Source: Pyrinomonadaceae bacterium (lineage in GTDB: Bacteria; Acidobacteriota; Blastocatellia; Pyrinomonadales; Pyrinomonadaceae). From it: 49,738 bases of DNA. Below are positions 49,633 through 49,738 of this stretch, one piece after another; position 1 is the first letter of the stretch, and every line of letters begins with the position of its first letter. The DNA is taken from NCBI GenBank assembly GCA_019694395.1, contig JAIBCC010000039.1, forward strand, positions 1-49,738, read 5' to 3'. The notes beneath the pieces are model-generated. The model saw only the letters and a program-made list of their open reading frames with translations. It ran no database searches and was not told the DNA's origin. The position numbers were made by a program, and so were the translations under genes.

Positions 49633-49738
49633 TCAACCAGAAAAAGCCAGGTTTGGATTAAATGGCTGACGATGTTTCAAAACTCCAAAAGCGAGATGTA
49701 AAATTTTTCGCATTGAAGCACAAATGATTTGCATCGCC
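49633..49738 (-). CDS. IS110-family transposase, C-terminal fragment cut by the window edge
   Basis: The last 34 codons of a gene that runs in from the right: AMQIICASMRKILHLAFGVL followed by KHRQPFNPNLAFSG and a stop. This is the usual C-terminus of IS110/IS1111-type DEDD transposases ('MRKLLHLxFGVLKxxxPFDPN'). Only this end is in the window, so completeness cannot be judged. The non-coding end of the element lies between the stop at 49633 and about 49500. Confidence 0.75.
   Translation of the reverse strand, partial: AMQIICASMRKILHLAFGVLKHRQPFNPNLAFSG

Overview
The window looks like a chromosomal segment of a moderately AT-rich Acidobacteriota-type bacterium, most like the Blastocatellia / Pyrinomonadaceae. 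I infer this from several traits seen together. There is a TIGR02999-type ECF sigma factor coupled to a membrane Ser/Thr kinase with WD40 repeats. A DUF2911 protein, an M14 peptidase, a stand-alone phosphoglucose isomerase of the transaldolase/PGI-fusion type and a tetraether-synthase-like radical SAM enzyme are also present, and intergenic regions carry many heptamer-type simple repeats. No rRNA, tRNA, CRISPR array or replication origin was seen.

Layout. (1) 1-6.9 kb is mobile DNA: the edge of an IS3-type insertion sequence, an HUH replication initiator, an excisionase-like protein and a tyrosine integrase, followed by very AT-rich cargo that I read as an ABC-three-component (ABC-3C) conflict system with an HTH-HNH effector, a small middle component and a DUF2326 ATPase. 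(2) 7.2-10.0 kb is an operon of a radical SAM/SPASM protein, a small exported protein and an MGDG-synthase-like glycosyltransferase. (3) 10.0-24.6 kb is the most striking region. A leftward operon (ECF sigma factor, four-helix-bundle protein, transmembrane Ser/Thr kinase with WD40 propeller) faces a rightward array of 15 predicted exported proteins in six transcription units. Each unit begins with the same two-box sequence, GATACNA, exactly 12 bases, then TNYCGCTR, and most are separated by near-identical terminators. I infer that these boxes are promoters for the adjacent sigma factor and that this is a self-contained kinase-ECF-secretome regulon. (4) 24.6-37.1 kb holds a transmembrane protein of unknown function, a 48-residue protein, an SDR oxidoreductase, an M14 peptidase/START-like/DUF2911 operon, pgi, two small zinc-ribbon proteins, an FHA-DUF5715 protein and a lysoplasmalogenase. 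(5) 37.3-43.1 kb holds a NorD-like VWA protein, a DUF4411/ImmA-type toxin-antitoxin pair, and an xisI gene with a beheaded xisH caught between two copies of the 3' end of a NUDIX gene. (6) 43.2-49.5 kb holds an ECF41 sigma factor with its carboxymuconolactone decarboxylase target, both preceded by the known ECF41 promoter motif, then YchJ, a cNMP-binding DUF1003 membrane protein and a Tes-like radical SAM enzyme. (7) The right edge is the C-terminal end of an IS110-family transposase.

The window therefore has mobile DNA at both ends. Between them lie two separate ECF circuits whose target promoters can be read directly from the sequence.
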